DNA of 64,000 bases from Shewanella frigidimarina (GCF_003797125.1 NZ_RKKE01000003.1:186001-250000), one strand, 5' to 3'; counted from the stretch's first letter, positions 29,383 through 37,285 are shown. Translations and numbers: made by a program. The notes: generated by a model from the letters alone, not told the origin.

Positions 29383-30237
29383 ATGATATCGCAAAAGACC
29401 TACCAAACGCTCTCTGTCGACATTAACGATAAAGTGGCCCACATCATCCTCAATCGACCTGACGCATTAAATTCAATGAACGTCGACTTTTGGCATGAGT
29501 TTCCAAGCGTAATACACGAGATTAATAATCAATCTGCGGCTCGCGCGATTGTTATCTCCTCTACAGGCAAGCATTTCAGTGCCGGTATGGACTTAGCGGT
29601 ATTCAGTGCGAGTAACAGCGACGATAATATCGAATTAGGCCGTAAACACGACCACTTACGCCGTTTAGTGCTCAAATTGCAAGATTGCTTTAATGTGCTT
29701 GAAACTGCCCGTATGCCTGTACTCATGGCCATTCAAGGTGGCTGTATTGGTGGTGCTGTCGATATGGTCACCGCGGCAGATTGCCGTTATTGCACCAGCG
29801 ACGCTTTTTTTAGCATCGAAGAAACCAAACTCGGCATGACCGCTGATGTAGGGACCTTGCAGCGTTTACCTAAATTGATTTCAATCGGATTAGTTAAAGA
29901 GTTAGCCTACACAGGCCGAAGAATGCCTGCGGCAGAAGCCAAAGCAGCTGGATTAGTCAATCACGTGTATGAAGACAAAGCATCAATGCTAACTGCTGTA
30001 TTAGGCATTGCTGCAGACATTGCCGCCCGATCGCCTTTAGCCGTTACCGGCTGTAAAGAGATGATTAACTATGCACGTGACCACAGTGTCGCCGACAGTT
30101 TACATTACATGTCGGTATGGCAAAGCGGCATGTTCCAACCTCAAAACGACATGATGGAAATATTTAAAGCGAAAGCGCAAAACCGTGCGCCTGAATTTGA
30201 AGAGTTAACACAAATCGATCCTTTAAAAATATTCTAA
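29383..30237 (+). CDS. Delta3,5-delta2,4-dienoyl-CoA isomerase-like crotonase
   Basis: Crotonase of 284 residues. The three residues that define the peroxisomal/mitochondrial dienoyl-CoA isomerase (ECH1) active site can be placed: Asp127 in GGAVDMVTAADCRYC, Glu147 in SIEETKLG and Asp155 in MTADVGTLQRLPK. That last segment is nearly the ECH1 consensus. The oxyanion-hole segment is GKHFSAGMDL. It would move conjugated double bonds so that odd-positioned unsaturated acyl-CoAs can enter beta-oxidation. It is tightly coupled to the preceding crotonase (10-bp gap, AAGGA ribosome site). The assignment is by alignment from memory. Confidence 0.88.
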   Translation: MISQKTYQTLSVDINDKVAHIILNRPDALNSMNVDFWHEFPSVIHEINNQSAARAIVISSTGKHFSAGMDLAVFSASNSDDNIELGRKHDHLRRLVLKLQDCFNVLETARMPVLMAIQGGCIGGAVDMVTAADCRYCTSDAFFSIEETKLGMTADVGTLQRLPKLISIGLVKELAYTGRRMPAAEAKAAGLVNHVYEDKASMLTAVLGIAADIAARSPLAVTGCKEMINYARDHSVADSLHYMSVWQSGMFQPQNDMMEIFKAKAQNRAPEFEELTQIDPLKIF

Positions 30238-30327
30238 GCATTGGGTACACCCGCGTTATTGCCAATTAACTTAACTCATGACTGAATTAATTTAATCATT
30301 AATAGCGCTAACCCTTTAGAGCAAACT

Positions 30328-31113
30328 ATGACAAAACCAGTAATTAACCTAGTGCATGCCAACGGCTTCCCCGCGGGCAGCTATAAAACGTTCCTACAAG
30401 AATTTGATAACGATTTTAGAACCATAGCCCACAACCAGTTTGGCCATAATGTACTTTACCCAATACACAATAACTGGCAACACCTAGTCACGGAACTTGT
30501 TGAATTTATTAAGAAGCAAGATGAAAAGGTCATTTGTGTTGGGCATTCATTCGGCGGTGTTATATCGTTTATCGCTGCCTGCCAACATCCTGAACTTTTT
30601 CGAGGTTTAGTGATGCTCGATCCACCTGTCGTCACCGGCGCATTCTCACATTTGCTGAGTTTTATTAAGCGCACACCTTACATTGATAAGCTTTCACCCG
30701 CCGGTAAAGCGAAAACACGCCAGAATCTATGGCCAGAAAACACTAACTTGGTTGATTATTTTTCACAGAAAACCTTGTTTAAAAATTTCGATTCACGTTG
30801 CTTACAAGACTATGCATCATCAAGTGTGGTGCTACGCAATAAACGTTTAGAGCTCAGCTTCTCTCCTGCCGTCGAAGCCGACATTTTCAGGCATTTACCG
30901 ACCAACCTTGTTAAGTACAAAAACAAACTGACCGTGCCAGCAAAACTGATTTACGGTGAAAAGACTCAGATATTCCCGATTAAACATTTTGTTCGATTTG
31001 CAAAGCTGAATAACATTGAGTTAATGACACTCCCCAATGGCGGACACATGTTTCCATTAGAACAACCAGAAAACACCGCCAATATGGTCAAACAGATCAT
31101 TAAAGACTGGTGA
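30328..31113 (+). CDS. Alpha/beta hydrolase (serine nucleophile)
   Basis: A 261-residue alpha/beta hydrolase without a signal peptide. The oxyanion segment is LVHANGFPAGSY near residue 9. The nucleophile elbow GHSFGG is near residue 75, followed by LVMLDPPVV. The final histidine is in NGGHMFPLEQPE. It is an esterase, lactonase or thioesterase type; no motif fixes the substrate. It lies within the plus-strand operon after the crotonases, so ring-opening or ester cleavage of the locus substrate is plausible. The ribosome site (TAGAG) is modest. Confidence 0.88.
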   Translation: MTKPVINLVHANGFPAGSYKTFLQEFDNDFRTIAHNQFGHNVLYPIHNNWQHLVTELVEFIKKQDEKVICVGHSFGGVISFIAACQHPELFRGLVMLDPPVVTGAFSHLLSFIKRTPYIDKLSPAGKAKTRQNLWPENTNLVDYFSQKTLFKNFDSRCLQDYASSSVVLRNKRLELSFSPAVEADIFRHLPTNLVKYKNKLTVPAKLIYGEKTQIFPIKHFVRFAKLNNIELMTLPNGGHMFPLEQPENTANMVKQIIKDW

Positions 31114-31184
31114 TAATTACCCTTACACTTGGAAAATAACTCAAATAACTCAAAAAGATAAACAATCTACATAAGAGGCCCAAT

Positions 31185-32282
31185 ATGATTAAACCAATCA
31201 GTTTGCTATCTACCCTCGCGCTTTTGGGCTTATCTTATTCAGTCTATGCACTGCCGTTAAATAACATCCAACTACCAGAAGGGTTTACCATCGATGTGTA
31301 TGCCGAAAACTTAGAAAATGCACGCCAGATGGCACTTGGTGACAACGGAACTGTTTTTGTAGGCAGTCGTAAAGCAGGCAATGTTTATGCGCTTATAGAC
31401 AGTGATAATGATTTTAAAGCTGACAAGAAAATCATTATCGCAACGGATTTGTTTATGCCATCCGGTCTTGCTTACCATAATGGCAGTTTGTATGTCGCTG
31501 AAGTCGATAAAATCTGGCGTTATCCTGATATTGAACAATCATTACCCAAGATCCCTAAACCAGAATTGGTGTACGACAAGTTACCTAACAAATCCCATCA
31601 CGGCTGGAAATTTATCGCTTTTGGCCCAGATGGAAAGCTGTACATTCCCGTCGGCGCACCTTGCAATGTGTGTGAAAGTGAGCAGCCCTTTGCCAGTATT
31701 TTACAATTAGATCTTGAAACAAAACAAACCACTATCGTCGCTCAAGGTGTACGCAACAGTGTCGGATTTGATTTCCACCCACAAACAGGTGAGTTATGGT
31801 TTACCGATAATGGCCGCGACATGATGGGCGATGATTTACCCGATGATGAGCTTAATCGTGTGAGCAAAAAAGGCCAACACTTTGGTTTTCCTTATATTCA
31901 CAACACAGATATTGCCGATGCAGATTTTACTAACCCCAAAATAGCTAAACTCAACACGCCTCCGGTATTAACCTTAGGTGCTCATGTTGCTGCATTAGGC
32001 ATGGAGTTTTATCAAGGTAATCAGTTTCCAGCAACATATAAGCATTCTATTTTGATTGCCCAACATGGTTCGTGGAATCGCACTAACAAAGTGGGTTATC
32101 GCATTATGCAGGTGGCACTTGAGGGGAATAAGGTGGTTGACTACAAACCCTTTGCCACAGGTTGGCTTGAAGGCGAACAAAGCTGGGGCCGCCCTGTTGA
32201 TGTGATGACCCTGGCAGATGGCTCTTTCTTGGTATCAGATGACTTTGCCAATGCCGTGTATCGGATTAGTTATACCAAGTAA
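31185..32282 (+). CDS. Sorbosone dehydrogenase/PQQ-dependent sugar dehydrogenase-like beta-propeller, exported
   Basis: A 365-residue protein with a signal peptide (residues 1-22, SVYA) and a six-bladed beta-propeller like soluble quinoprotein glucose dehydrogenase. Typical repeats are visible: LPEGFTIDVYAENLENARQM, FVGSRKAGNVYAL, GVRNSVGFDFHPQTGELWFT DNGRD, and AQHGSWNRTNKVGYRI near the end. Members oxidise alcohol or aldehyde groups with PQQ in the periplasm, although many lack proven activity. No PQQ synthesis genes are in the window. It is the last gene of the plus-strand operon; after it comes repeat-derived DNA. Confidence 0.88.
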   Translation: MIKPISLLSTLALLGLSYSVYALPLNNIQLPEGFTIDVYAENLENARQMALGDNGTVFVGSRKAGNVYALIDSDNDFKADKKIIIATDLFMPSGLAYHNGSLYVAEVDKIWRYPDIEQSLPKIPKPELVYDKLPNKSHHGWKFIAFGPDGKLYIPVGAPCNVCESEQPFASILQLDLETKQTTIVAQGVRNSVGFDFHPQTGELWFTDNGRDMMGDDLPDDELNRVSKKGQHFGFPYIHNTDIADADFTNPKIAKLNTPPVLTLGAHVAALGMEFYQGNQFPATYKHSILIAQHGSWNRTNKVGYRIMQVALEGNKVVDYKPFATGWLEGEQSWGRPVDVMTLADGSFLVSDDFANAVYRISYTK

Positions 32283-32357
32283 AAAAGCCAAACGTTAAGC
32301 TTTAGCTGTACGACCATAATAAAGTTCGATCAGTTTGAAACTAACCCTTGGACAAAA

Positions 32358-32596
32358 GTGTATTTAAGATATGGCCAGCGGCCACTAACGTCGTGGCGCT
32401 TCGCCCACACCAGACCAAGTGGAAACCAACGGCTGTTCCCTCTTGGAACTCCCAGCCGCCCCGCAACATTTTCGCTATTTACAAAACAAGAGCTGCGAAA
32501 AGGTCGCCATGGGGATTGATCCATCTTTGAATCTCGTTTGTAATCGGCCTCGGCCTTACTCGAAAATGCTAACGCTTTCGATGGTACATCCTGTAC
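32358..32596 (-). repeat. Inverted repeat, left copy (about 240 bp)
   Basis: Read on the minus strand, this segment matches 36115-36367 on the plus strand along nearly its whole length, with some gaps. Shared blocks include GTACCATCG, AAGCGTTAGCATTTTC, CCATGGCGA, TTTTCGCAGCT, TTGCGGGGCGGCTGGG, GAGGGAACAGCCGTTGGTTT and AGCGCCACGACGTTAGTGG. The two copies border a 3.5-kb insert. It looks like an interspersed genomic repeat, not a known insertion sequence, and encodes no transposase. Confidence 0.85.
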
Positions 32597-32761
32597 CGCG
32601 AAAGCTAGCCTGACGTCCTGTCAGGCTCACGCTATTTTCTTCAACGGCCTCAAGTTCAGAGTTGAATTTATCCATTCCCAATCATGTCTTCTGACTCATT
32701 TATGGACAAAAGCGTTTTAGAAAAGCCAGTGTTTCAATTTACTTTTTATAAAAGTTTACCC

Positions 32762-32791
32762 TGACCCCACTAAATTTGACCCCACTAAATT
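32762..32791. repeat. Tandem duplication of a 15-bp unit
   Basis: TGACCCCACTAAATT occurs twice head to tail, 11 bp before the stop codon of the DUF2971 cassette gene. It marks the breakpoint where the attC site expected behind this cassette is cut short. Confidence 0.85.
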
Positions 32792-32801
32792 TTATTTCTT
32801 G

Positions 32802-33626
32802 TTATGTTTTATTTTCACCAAAATAATTTAAAGCCACAATATCATAAGAGTTTGAGTTTAAAGCACAACTTTTCACCTTAATGTCTTCCGGAAGCATTTC
32901 TAATAATGATTTGATTTCTTTAATTTTGTGCACATTTGAACCCAAATATATTTCCTTTATTGAACTTAAAGGAAATGAAAATAAATTCAAATCCTTGTGT
33001 TCTGAAATTTTCATGTGCTGCCATTTACCATTAGAATTAGTATAATAATTTTTTCTATTGTCTTCCCTGTCATATAAATGAAAACCTACATTTTTCACTA
33101 CTCTCACTTCTTCTTCATATGCCCAATCTATTCCTTTAAATAAATAAGCATATTTAAAGAAATCAAAAGAATGTTGTGAATAGCTGGCTGTAGAGCGAAG
33201 TTCATCAAACCGTTGAGAGTTCGATTCATTTTTTAAATGTGTAGGAAATGTTTTTGTATAAATAATATCCCCAAAATTTGCTGGGATAACATTTGTCTCT
33301 TTATTGCAAAGTCCAGCTTCATTAACATCAAACCCAAGAACAACGCCTCTATGTTCATCTCCGTAATGACTCCACATTAAATTATTGAGAGGTGCACGGG
33401 TAAGGGATAAAACGCCATAGGACATATTTACTCCTGTTTTTAATTTAGATGGGGCTGTTTCTAACAGAGTTAGCGAAGGATCACTGTCATCAATAATATA
33501 AGAATAATTACTAATCGCTTGCATTTCAAAAGGGTCATTAAATTGATTTGCTTTGGTAAAAGATATGCTTGCACTTTCTATAATTTTTAAAGCATTTTCA
33601 AAGCTAACATACTTATATAAAATCAA
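32802..33626 (-). CDS. DUF2971 domain protein (integron-type cassette gene)
   Basis: A 274-residue DUF2971 protein of unknown biochemical function. Typical features are the start MILYKYVSFENALKIIES, then ISFTKANQFNDPFEMQAISN near residue 30, SYGVLSLTRAPLNNLMWSHYG near 70-90 and a C-terminal KEIYLGSNV. DUF2971 genes are common passengers of mobile elements and defence-rich regions. The start is a TTG supported by AAGGGA 6 bp upstream; no ATG is available. Base composition is clearly more AT-rich than the flanking operons. The stop TAA merges with TAACAAG, the beginning of an attC-type site that is then cut off. Confidence 0.85.
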   Translation of the reverse strand: MILYKYVSFENALKIIESASISFTKANQFNDPFEMQAISNYSYIIDDSDPSLTLLETAPSKLKTGVNMSYGVLSLTRAPLNNLMWSHYGDEHRGVVLGFDVNEAGLCNKETNVIPANFGDIIYTKTFPTHLKNESNSQRFDELRSTASYSQHSFDFFKYAYLFKGIDWAYEEEVRVVKNVGFHLYDREDNRKNYYTNSNGKWQHMKISEHKDLNLFSFPLSSIKEIYLGSNVHKIKEIKSLLEMLPEDIKVKSCALNSNSYDIVALNYFGENKT

Positions 33627-33693
33627 TGTATTCCCTTATTGAAAGTTAACTTTGACGTTTTTTTCTATCAGGTTACGACAAATTTAGAGTAAA

Positions 33694-33794
33694 ATATAAC
33701 GCCGCATTAAGCGGACAAAAATAGTGGGTTAAAATGTGTAGCGAGGCGAAACGTAACCAACTGTTTTTTGTTGCGTTTAAATGCCTTGTTAGTT
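33694..33794 (-). mobile_element. attC-like cassette recombination site
   Basis: Read on the minus strand it begins CTAACAAGGCATTTAAACGC and ends CCGCTTAATGCGGCGTTATAT after about 100 bp. The ends pair imperfectly (TAAC with GTTA, GGCATT and AA/TT segments), with a central variable stem-loop carrying TTTCGCCTCGC. This matches the R''-L''...L'-R' layout of integron attC sites. It lies 2 bp past the stop codon of the acyltransferase gene and before the DUF2971 gene, as expected for a cassette. The R' core GTTATAT deviates somewhat from the common GTTRRRY. Confidence 0.75.
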
Positions 33795-33796
33795 GC

Positions 33797-34762
33797 TTAC
33801 AGGATAAACTTAATTCTTTTATTTAAACTAATTATAAATATAGAAACTATAGCTGACGTAATTATTGCTACAAGTGTTAAATTAGTTCCCTCAAATTCGG
33901 TAAACTTTCTCAACACACTTAAAACAAAAGAATGTATGAAATATATTGCAGAGGAGTAAAGTGCAATATTTTTACTACTACCGCTTACTTTTTGATTTAA
34001 AAACAGTATGAATATTGCAGGGCAAACTAAGATTAAGCTTAAATAATTATCGAAGCCTACATCCCTTTGAGGCTGAATAAAATTTAAATAAGACTCTATG
34101 CATAGCAAGAAGATCCCCAAAATAGTGGCGAACAATGCGACCTTAACCGATATTTCTTTTTCGAATGAATACTTATGGATTAGAAACCCAATACAGAAAA
34201 ATGGAAATGAGAAGAATAAAAAGTTACGGTGGATCCAAGTAATGTTGAAGGCTTTATCAAATATAGTTCCAGGAAATAGATGATAATTTCCAATATATTG
34301 GATCAATACGCCAGATATAAATGTTATTCCAACGCAAGCTATTGTAAATTTCGGTCCTTGCTTACGTAATATAATGACCACAATGGCGGCTCCAATCATT
34401 CCGGATATATACCATAAATGATGGTATCCAATTAGAAATTTGATGAATAATTTCAAAAAACTTATTGCAGACATATCTGGTAGCGAAAACCAAAAGAACG
34501 AATAAAAAGCCATCCAGACTAAATATAATATAGTAACCCTTTTAAGCCACAAAAGTTGAGAGTTCTTGAGCAAAGCAGAGTAAAAATAATACCCATTAAT
34601 TATGAAAAACACAGGAACAGCAATCCTAAAGACTCCCTGTGAAAACAAAAATGAACCTAACTCACTAAATTCGCTTAAAAATCCAGCATGAAGACCGACA
34701 ACCATTAATGCCATTAATGCCATTAATAGTTTTAAAAGATCTAATGATATGTTTCTACTCAA
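33797..34762 (-). CDS. Acyltransferase 3 family membrane protein (integron-type cassette gene)
   Basis: A 321-residue integral membrane O-acyltransferase with about ten hydrophobic helices. The first helix region has LLMALMALMVVGLHAGF with the expected conserved histidine, and VPVFFIINGYYFY follows near residue 50. Family members transfer acetyl groups to cell-surface sugars. The start is TTG at 34762 with GGAG 8 bp upstream; no in-frame ATG fits. It is AT-rich and unrelated to the surrounding catabolic genes. attC-like sites lie on both sides, so it is a complete gene cassette. Confidence 0.88.
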   Translation of the reverse strand: MSRNISLDLLKLLMALMALMVVGLHAGFLSEFSELGSFLFSQGVFRIAVPVFFIINGYYFYSALLKNSQLLWLKRVTILYLVWMAFYSFFWFSLPDMSAISFLKLFIKFLIGYHHLWYISGMIGAAIVVIILRKQGPKFTIACVGITFISGVLIQYIGNYHLFPGTIFDKAFNITWIHRNFLFFSFPFFCIGFLIHKYSFEKEISVKVALFATILGIFLLCIESYLNFIQPQRDVGFDNYLSLILVCPAIFILFLNQKVSGSSKNIALYSSAIYFIHSFVLSVLRKFTEFEGTNLTLVAIITSAIVSIFIISLNKRIKFIL

Positions 34763-34796
34763 AATTTAAGACTCCAAAGAAAGATGATAAATAGGC

Positions 34797-34851
34797 AACT
34801 AACAGCTTATTGAAGGGCAAAAAAAATTAAAGTCGCCCTTTTAAGTTATTG
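34797..34851 (-). mobile_element. Second, short attC-like site
   Basis: On the minus strand: AATAAC, then an inner stem AAGGGC / GCCCTT with a T-rich 16-nt loop, then GCTGTTAGTT. TAAC pairs with GTTA and TAAG with CTTA around unpaired bases, giving about 55 bp, the size of short attC sites. It lies 35 bp before the start of the acyltransferase gene, where the attC of a preceding cassette should be. Weaker than the site at 33694 but in the same orientation. Confidence 0.55.
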
Positions 34852-35073
34852 ATTAATTTCATCCTACATTTACTATCTTCTTGATGTAAAGCAGTTTTAT
34901 TTAACTCCACTGACAAATAAAAGCGAGGTTGCACGTTAAAAGTGGACTCAATATTCAACAGGAAAAAAACACATTTATTTCAATGTATTACAAAATATAC
35001 AAATTATTTATCGTACTACTTTAGTTTACTTATTAGCCGATTTAACTTAAAAAAACACTAAAAACCATTACAA

Positions 35074-35089
35074 CTGTTTTTGTATACAG
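35074..35089 (+). promoter_or_regulatory. LexA (SOS) box-like site
   Basis: CTGT, 8 nt (TTTTGTAT), ACAG: an exact match to the gammaproteobacterial LexA consensus CTGT-N8-ACAG, followed by TA as in strong boxes. It lies 25 bp before the ATG of the broken reading frame at 35115, a normal operator position. LexA binding is inferred. Confidence 0.6.
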
Positions 35090-35114
35090 TACACACAACA
35101 TAAAGGTGGGAAAT

Positions 35115-35298
35115 ATGGCTTACACAGGATACTTATCCGATATTTATAAGCCAGATACTGATGAAGTGTTAAGCAGTACGATCCCCATCGAAAATTATGG
35201 ACTTTTTAGCATTTTTCGTCTGGGATGATGTGGCCAAAGGTTCATATTTGAAACAAACTTTGGGGCAAAGACGTGTTTCAAGGTGGCCTAGTGAATGA
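35115..35298 (+). pseudogene. Frameshifted N-terminal gene fragment behind an SOS box
   Basis: ATG at 35115 has a strong ribosome site (AAGGTGGG). The frame reads MAYTGYLSDIYKPDTDEVLS and ends after 37 codons at 35228. The next frame (35197-35298) continues with protein-like sequence DFLAFFVWDDVAKGSYLKQ to a stop. One insertion or deletion near 35195-35220 would join them. I do not recognise the protein. With a LexA-type box in front it was once probably DNA-damage inducible. Confidence 0.45.
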
Positions 35299-35386
35299 CC
35301 GTAAATTGCACTGAATTACTAAATCTCTACTACGTTCTGCCCCTGATCATGTTAAAATCTCCGCATCAGAATTACCGAGAAACTCA

Positions 35387-35725
35387 ATGTTTATCCATCA
35401 TGTTAACGGCATCGACTGGCTAGTTATCACAGCTTTTGAAGAACTGAAAACTATGTTTATCGAAGAAGCAGGTACGATACCCTCTTGCTTCTCTACCGCC
35501 AGCGAATTGAACCTAGTTGATCAGGCAAAGCGAACTTATAGATATTTGCCTACTCTCAGCGGCGTAATCACCGATATCGGTACATATCAAAGACAGGGTA
35601 ACGAAGAAGATTTGGACCCACAGCTTGCCTGCTTAGTTGAGGGGCATGGTCGGGTATTTATCTATCACGGCGGCTTTGTAGCTTTTGTGGATGACGAGCA
35701 AACCTTTATTACCCGAATAGACTGA
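35387..35725 (+). CDS. Unknown 112-residue protein, probably 5'-truncated
   Basis: Soluble protein with convincing composition, ending in VEGHGRVFIYHGGFVAFVDD and a short tail. I do not recognise it. The ATG at 35387 has only a weak ribosome site. The same frame stays open and protein-like back to a stop near 35312 (SLLRSAPDHVKISASELP), with no start codon there. The visible gene may therefore be the 3' part of a longer one. It stands on the opposite strand from the two cassettes. Confidence 0.55.
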   Translation: MFIHHVNGIDWLVITAFEELKTMFIEEAGTIPSCFSTASELNLVDQAKRTYRYLPTLSGVITDIGTYQRQGNEEDLDPQLACLVEGHGRVFIYHGGFVAFVDDEQTFITRID

Positions 35726-35888
35726 AAATTATTCAGTAAGTTGAAATTGGCGAATTGGCATCCCTAGCAAGGAATGGGGCATAAATAAGTTAAATACTTT
35801 ACTTTCAAAGGGTGTGAATCAACTCTCAACTTGAGGGCGTTGAAGACTCTTTATACAAGAATGCGTGATGCTCACATGGCCTTCCTCG

Positions 35889-35989
35889 CACATCTGACCG
35901 ATAAGGATATTGGAAATGTCATTAGGATGTAGGGAACATCATTGACCATGTGCTACAAGGCATTCAGGCATCCTGCCTATCAGATGTGA
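35889..35989. repeat. 100-bp repeat with inverted ends, copy A
   Basis: Begins GCACATCTGACC and ends ATCAGATGTGA, with CACATCTGA and TCAGATGTG as perfect terminal inverted repeats. The interior shares GGATAT, AATGTCATTA, GATGT and GGGAACATCATTGACC with copy B, 131 bp to the right. Looks like a small non-coding repeat or MITE-like unit. Confidence 0.75.
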
Positions 35990-36019
35990 GCTTAGCTTTC
36001 GAGGTACAGGTCGTTCTTT

Positions 36020-36119
36020 GGCATCTGACCCATATGGATATGGGGAATGTCATTATGATGTCGGGAACATCATTGACCTTGCCATCACGACATTCGTGAA
36101 TCCATTCACATCAGATGTA
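36020..36119. repeat. 100-bp repeat with inverted ends, copy B
   Basis: Direct repeat of copy A with the same ends (GCATCTGA...TCAGATGT) and the same interior blocks, including GGGAACATCATTGACC. It abuts the start of the long inverted repeat. Confidence 0.75.
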
Positions 36120-36367
36120 CCATCGGAAGCGTTAGCATTTTCACTCCTTATTACAAGATGGGCCAAAGCAGTCTACAAACGAAGTCCAAAGCTAGATAAA
36201 TCCCATGGCGATCTTTTCGCAGCTGTTGTTTTGTAAATAGAGGAAATGTTGCGGGGCGGCTGGGCCAATTCTTTTATAAAGAGTAAAGAGGGAACAGCCG
36301 TTGGTTTCCTTTTGGTCTGGTGTGGGTGAAGCGCCACGACGTTAGTGGCCGCAGGCCATATATACGA
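36115..36367 (+). repeat. Inverted repeat, right copy (about 250 bp)
   Basis: Matches the reverse complement of 32358-32596 with small insertions, for example the bases around 36275-36285. With the left copy it encloses the cassette region. The pair could allow inversion of the 3.5-kb segment by homologous recombination. Confidence 0.85.
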
Positions 36368-36403
36368 CTTATAATAGGTAGCAACGCATGACAAACAGCT
36401 ATT

Positions 36404-37198
36404 TCATTCAATAGCTGCAGATTTAATACCACCAACTATCTGTTCTACCACTAACTTTGCCCATGCATTATAAATCGGTGCTCCTGGGTGAAACCCATCG
36501 GTGGCCATTACTTGTCGCATAAACTCGAGCATAGTGATGTCGGGTTGTGGGTTTTCTAATGGTAATTTAATTAATCTGAAATCTGTGGATTGGTCGACTT
36601 GATGATTTAACTTAATAAGTAATTGCTGTAATTGGCGATTAAATTGATTTGCTCGCTGGCCTAAACTCCAACGAAGTGGATGTGGCAATGCAGGAAATAG
36701 CCCCAAAGGCGGTAACGCTGTGACCAATATCAATTTGGGTCTGTATCGCTTTGTAATCAGTTCAAATAACGTTTTTTGTTGCAGCAACCACTTCTCGCAA
36801 CTGATAGATGAGGTAATGTCATTCACCCCTAACGATGTCACGATGACGTCAAAATGCCTTTGCCCGAGTATGGGATGTGCGTTATCAATCTGCTCTTGTA
36901 AGGCATGCAAAGTGGTCGATGTAGTCGAGCCTGTTTTAGCAAACAAGCCATAACTAAACTCGAGCTGAGGACTTAATTGCTCAATAACCTGCCCTAACAA
37001 TGCATGCTGTTGAAATGCCACTCCAACGCCAGCCGCCGCTGAGTCACCTAAAATTAATAAGCTAAGAGCAGGATTAGCGCCAGTTTGCCCCACTCGTTCG
37101 CCTTCAGGTTCCGGTAATCTTGGCGTAGTGCGGCGAACTTTAAGCCCCTGAAACACCAACAACGGGGCTAAAATGAGTGACACTCCCTGATACAACAT
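36404..37198 (-). CDS. SGNH/GDSL-family hydrolase, membrane-anchored
   Basis: Lipase/esterase-type hydrolase of 264 residues. The N-terminus (residues 1-20) is hydrophobic without a clear cleavage site, so it is probably tethered in the periplasm. Block I has LLILGDSAAAGVGV with the catalytic serine near residue 53. The glycine/asparagine oxyanion residues follow, including SLGVNDITS near residue 125. Block V has ATDGFHPGAP with the Asp-x-x-His pair near residue 236. It is the last gene of the minus-strand catabolic series, after the haloalkane dehalogenase, and would release acyl or alkyl groups from an ester. Ribosome site AAGGA, 7 bp before the ATG. Confidence 0.92.
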   Translation of the reverse strand: MLYQGVSLILAPLLVFQGLKVRRTTPRLPEPEGERVGQTGANPALSLLILGDSAAAGVGVAFQQHALLGQVIEQLSPQLEFSYGLFAKTGSTTSTTLHALQEQIDNAHPILGQRHFDVIVTSLGVNDITSSISCEKWLLQQKTLFELITKRYRPKLILVTALPPLGLFPALPHPLRWSLGQRANQFNRQLQQLLIKLNHQVDQSTDFRLIKLPLENPQPDITMLEFMRQVMATDGFHPGAPIYNAWAKLVVEQIVGGIKSAAIE

Positions 37199-37285
37199 TG
37201 TTTATCCTTAATACCAATGACGATTAATCGAACCCTAATTTCGACTTGCTCAACACTAGATGTTCATTAAATGCAAAATCGACCA

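Larger units (their letters stand above)
32283..32801. other. Repeat-derived junction DNA
   Basis: About 520 bp with no real gene; the open frames here (for example 32330-32613) are by-products of the repeat. It contains the left copy of the inverted repeat (32358-32596), the hairpins GGTAC/GTACC (32583-32597) and AGCCTGAC/GTCAGGCT (32607-32627), and two tandem copies of a 15-bp unit (32762-32791) at the edge of the cassette region. Confidence 0.65.
34763..35114. other. Cassette junction and upstream region of a broken SOS-type gene
   Basis: About 350 bp. It holds the second attC-like site (34797-34851) and a LexA-box-like site (35074-35089). The gene of the cassette that should end at 34851 is missing; I see no open frame to the right on the minus strand, so that cassette is decayed or deleted. 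Confidence 0.55.
35726..36403. other. Repeat-rich junction, no genes
   Basis: About 680 bp made largely of repeats: two related 100-bp palindromic-ended units (35889-35989 and 36020-36119) and the right copy of the long inverted repeat (36115-36367). Open frames here are incidental. Confidence 0.7.

Noticed and set aside
32330..32613. Three overlapping short frames resembling often-annotated hypothetical proteins
   Set aside because: They arise from the interspersed repeat that recurs at 36115-36367, have no ribosome sites and are not conserved as frames between the two copies.
33694..34851. Possible CRISPR or tandem-repeat array
   Set aside because: Only two related, unequal inverted-repeat sites with genes between them; the layout fits attC sites, not a CRISPR.
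32802..35725. Possible defence island
   Set aside because: DUF2971 and acyltransferase 3 genes occur near defence genes, but no recognisable defence effector, nuclease or toxin is present here.
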